NCBI GenBank assembly: GCA_020722625.1
Contig: DYKK01000128.1
Coordinates: forward strand, 2,487 to 8,873
Reading direction: 5' to 3'
Length of the DNA stretch: 6,387 nt
Source of the DNA: Anaeromyxobacter dehalogenans
Lineage (GTDB): Bacteria > Myxococcota_A > UBA9042 > DTJE01
The position numbers were made by a program, and so were the translations under genes. Positions 5,723-6,387 of the stretch are shown here, in pieces; within the stretch, counting starts at the first letter, position 1, and every line of letters starts with the position of its first letter. Below the pieces are notes generated by a model that saw only the letters and a program-made list of their open reading frames with translations, did not search any database and was not told where the DNA came from.

Positions 5723-6366
5723 CGGGGTCGGGTCGCGCGGCCTTCTGGCCCTTCCAGGTCCTCGGGGCGTGCGTGCTGGTCGCAGTGGCGGTCTGCGCGC
5801 GGGTGGTGGTGTCGGGGTCGGAGGACCTCGAGACGGCGCGGATGGCGCGGGACGCGGGGCTCCCCGCGACCGCGGTCGAGTACTACGGGCGGGCCGCGCG
5901 CTGGTACCTGCCCCTGGTGGGGCCGCACGGCCCGGCGCGGCACGAGATGGCCGCCCTGTGCCGCGAGGTCGAGTCCGCAGGGGACACGGACCTCGCCTTG
6001 CGGTGCCACCGGGAGATGCGGGGGGCGATCCTGGCCACGCGCTGGCTCGTGACCCCGGACGGGGACCTCCTGGAGGACGCGAACCGGGCCATCGCCCGCC
6101 TGGTGGCCCGCGAGACCGGCCCCGACGGCCGTCCGGTCCTGCCCGAGGCGTTGCATCTGGACCTCCTGCACCGGGACGAGACCCCGAATCCGTGGCTGTC
6201 CGCCCTGGCCGTGGTCCTGTTCTGCGCCTGGATCGGGGTCGCCGGATGGGGCCTGTGGTCGTCGCTCTCGCCGGACGGCGCCGTGTCCTGGCGCCGCCTG
6301 GGGGGCTTCCTGCTCCTCGCCCTGGCCCTCGCCGCGGCCTGGCTCGCGGCCTTGCGGTTCGCGTGA
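5719..6366 (+). CDS. three-helix membrane protein with short TPR-like domain
   Basis: This gene encodes 215 residues from GTG 5719, in a GTGA overlap with the permease stop. GGAGGG at 5706-5711 is 7 nt upstream. Earlier in-frame starts lie inside the permease gene and are not supported. It has one N-terminal membrane helix (about 12-31). A soluble helical middle follows: ARMARDAGLPATAVEYYGRAARWYLP at about 40-65 looks like one TPR unit, and a second helical pair at 78-109 includes LALRCHREMRGAILATRW. A charged segment leads to two C-terminal membrane helices (about 159-182 and 194-215), and the chain stops at the end of the last helix. The YYGRAARWYLP block looks familiar from hypothetical proteins beside ABC-2 transporters in delta-proteobacteria, but no function is known to me. 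Operon position suggests an accessory subunit of the transporter, perhaps a partner of the TPR protein encoded at 865-1797. Confidence 0.88.
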   Translation: MTGSGRAAFWPFQVLGACVLVAVAVCARVVVSGSEDLETARMARDAGLPATAVEYYGRAARWYLPLVGPHGPARHEMAALCREVESAGDTDLALRCHREMRGAILATRWLVTPDGDLLEDANRAIARLVARETGPDGRPVLPEALHLDLLHRDETPNPWLSALAVVLFCAWIGVAGWGLWSSLSPDGAVSWRRLGGFLLLALALAAAWLAALRFA

Positions 6367-6387
6367 CCCCGGCCGCAGAAGCGCCTT

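Noticed and set aside
1..6387. CRISPR array, tRNA/rRNA, insertion sequence, attachment site or toxin-antitoxin pair
   Set aside because: I found no spaced direct repeats, cloverleaf-like sequence, transposase motifs, terminal repeats or small paired genes. The window is filled by seven ordinary-sized genes.

Overview
The window is very GC-rich DNA (by eye roughly 70-75% G+C, with almost every third codon position G or C). It is densely coded, with purine-rich Shine-Dalgarno sequences before GTG, TTG and ATG starts, so it is clearly bacterial. The gene family set and codon style fit a high-GC Myxococcota/Deltaproteobacteria-like or similar environmental lineage. That assignment is an impression from family recognition; no phylogenetic marker is present.

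Layout: the left end (1-741, minus strand) is an alpha/beta-hydrolase whose C-terminal end runs off the window edge. A 123-bp divergent intergenic region (742-864) follows. From 865 to 6366 there are six plus-strand genes packed as one apparent operon. In order they encode: (1) a membrane-anchored TPR-like protein, (2) an NAD-dependent sugar-nucleotide epimerase/dehydratase, (3) a DegT/DnrJ/EryC1/StrS-type PLP aminotransferase, (4) an ABC-transporter ATPase of the ABC-2 (DrrA/CcmA/NosF-like) type, (5) its six-helix ABC-2 permease, and (6) a second membrane protein with a short TPR-like middle and two C-terminal membrane helices. Four of the five junctions are stop/start overlaps of 4-8 nt. The remaining one (aminotransferase to ATPase) has a 5-nt gap, a perfect AGGAGG and a small GC-rich palindrome just upstream. 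Only 21 bases follow the last stop.

How the genes may work together: genes 4 and 5 form a transporter, and genes 1 and 6 look like membrane-anchored accessory proteins bracketing it. This resembles the ABC-plus-accessory-protein loci of delta-proteobacteria, of which Myxococcus xanthus pilGHI (needed for type IV pilus formation) is the characterised example I recall. Orthology is not shown here. Genes 2 and 3 are a classic pair for making an amino-sugar nucleotide (a keto-sugar intermediate, then transamination). Their position inside the transporter operon suggests that an amino-sugar-containing glycan or glycoconjugate is linked to the exported product, but this is inference.

The most striking anomaly is a 36-base island (4191-4226, about 28% G+C) inside the ATPase gene. 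The encoded peptide looks normal for the family, yet 10 of 12 codons end in A or T.
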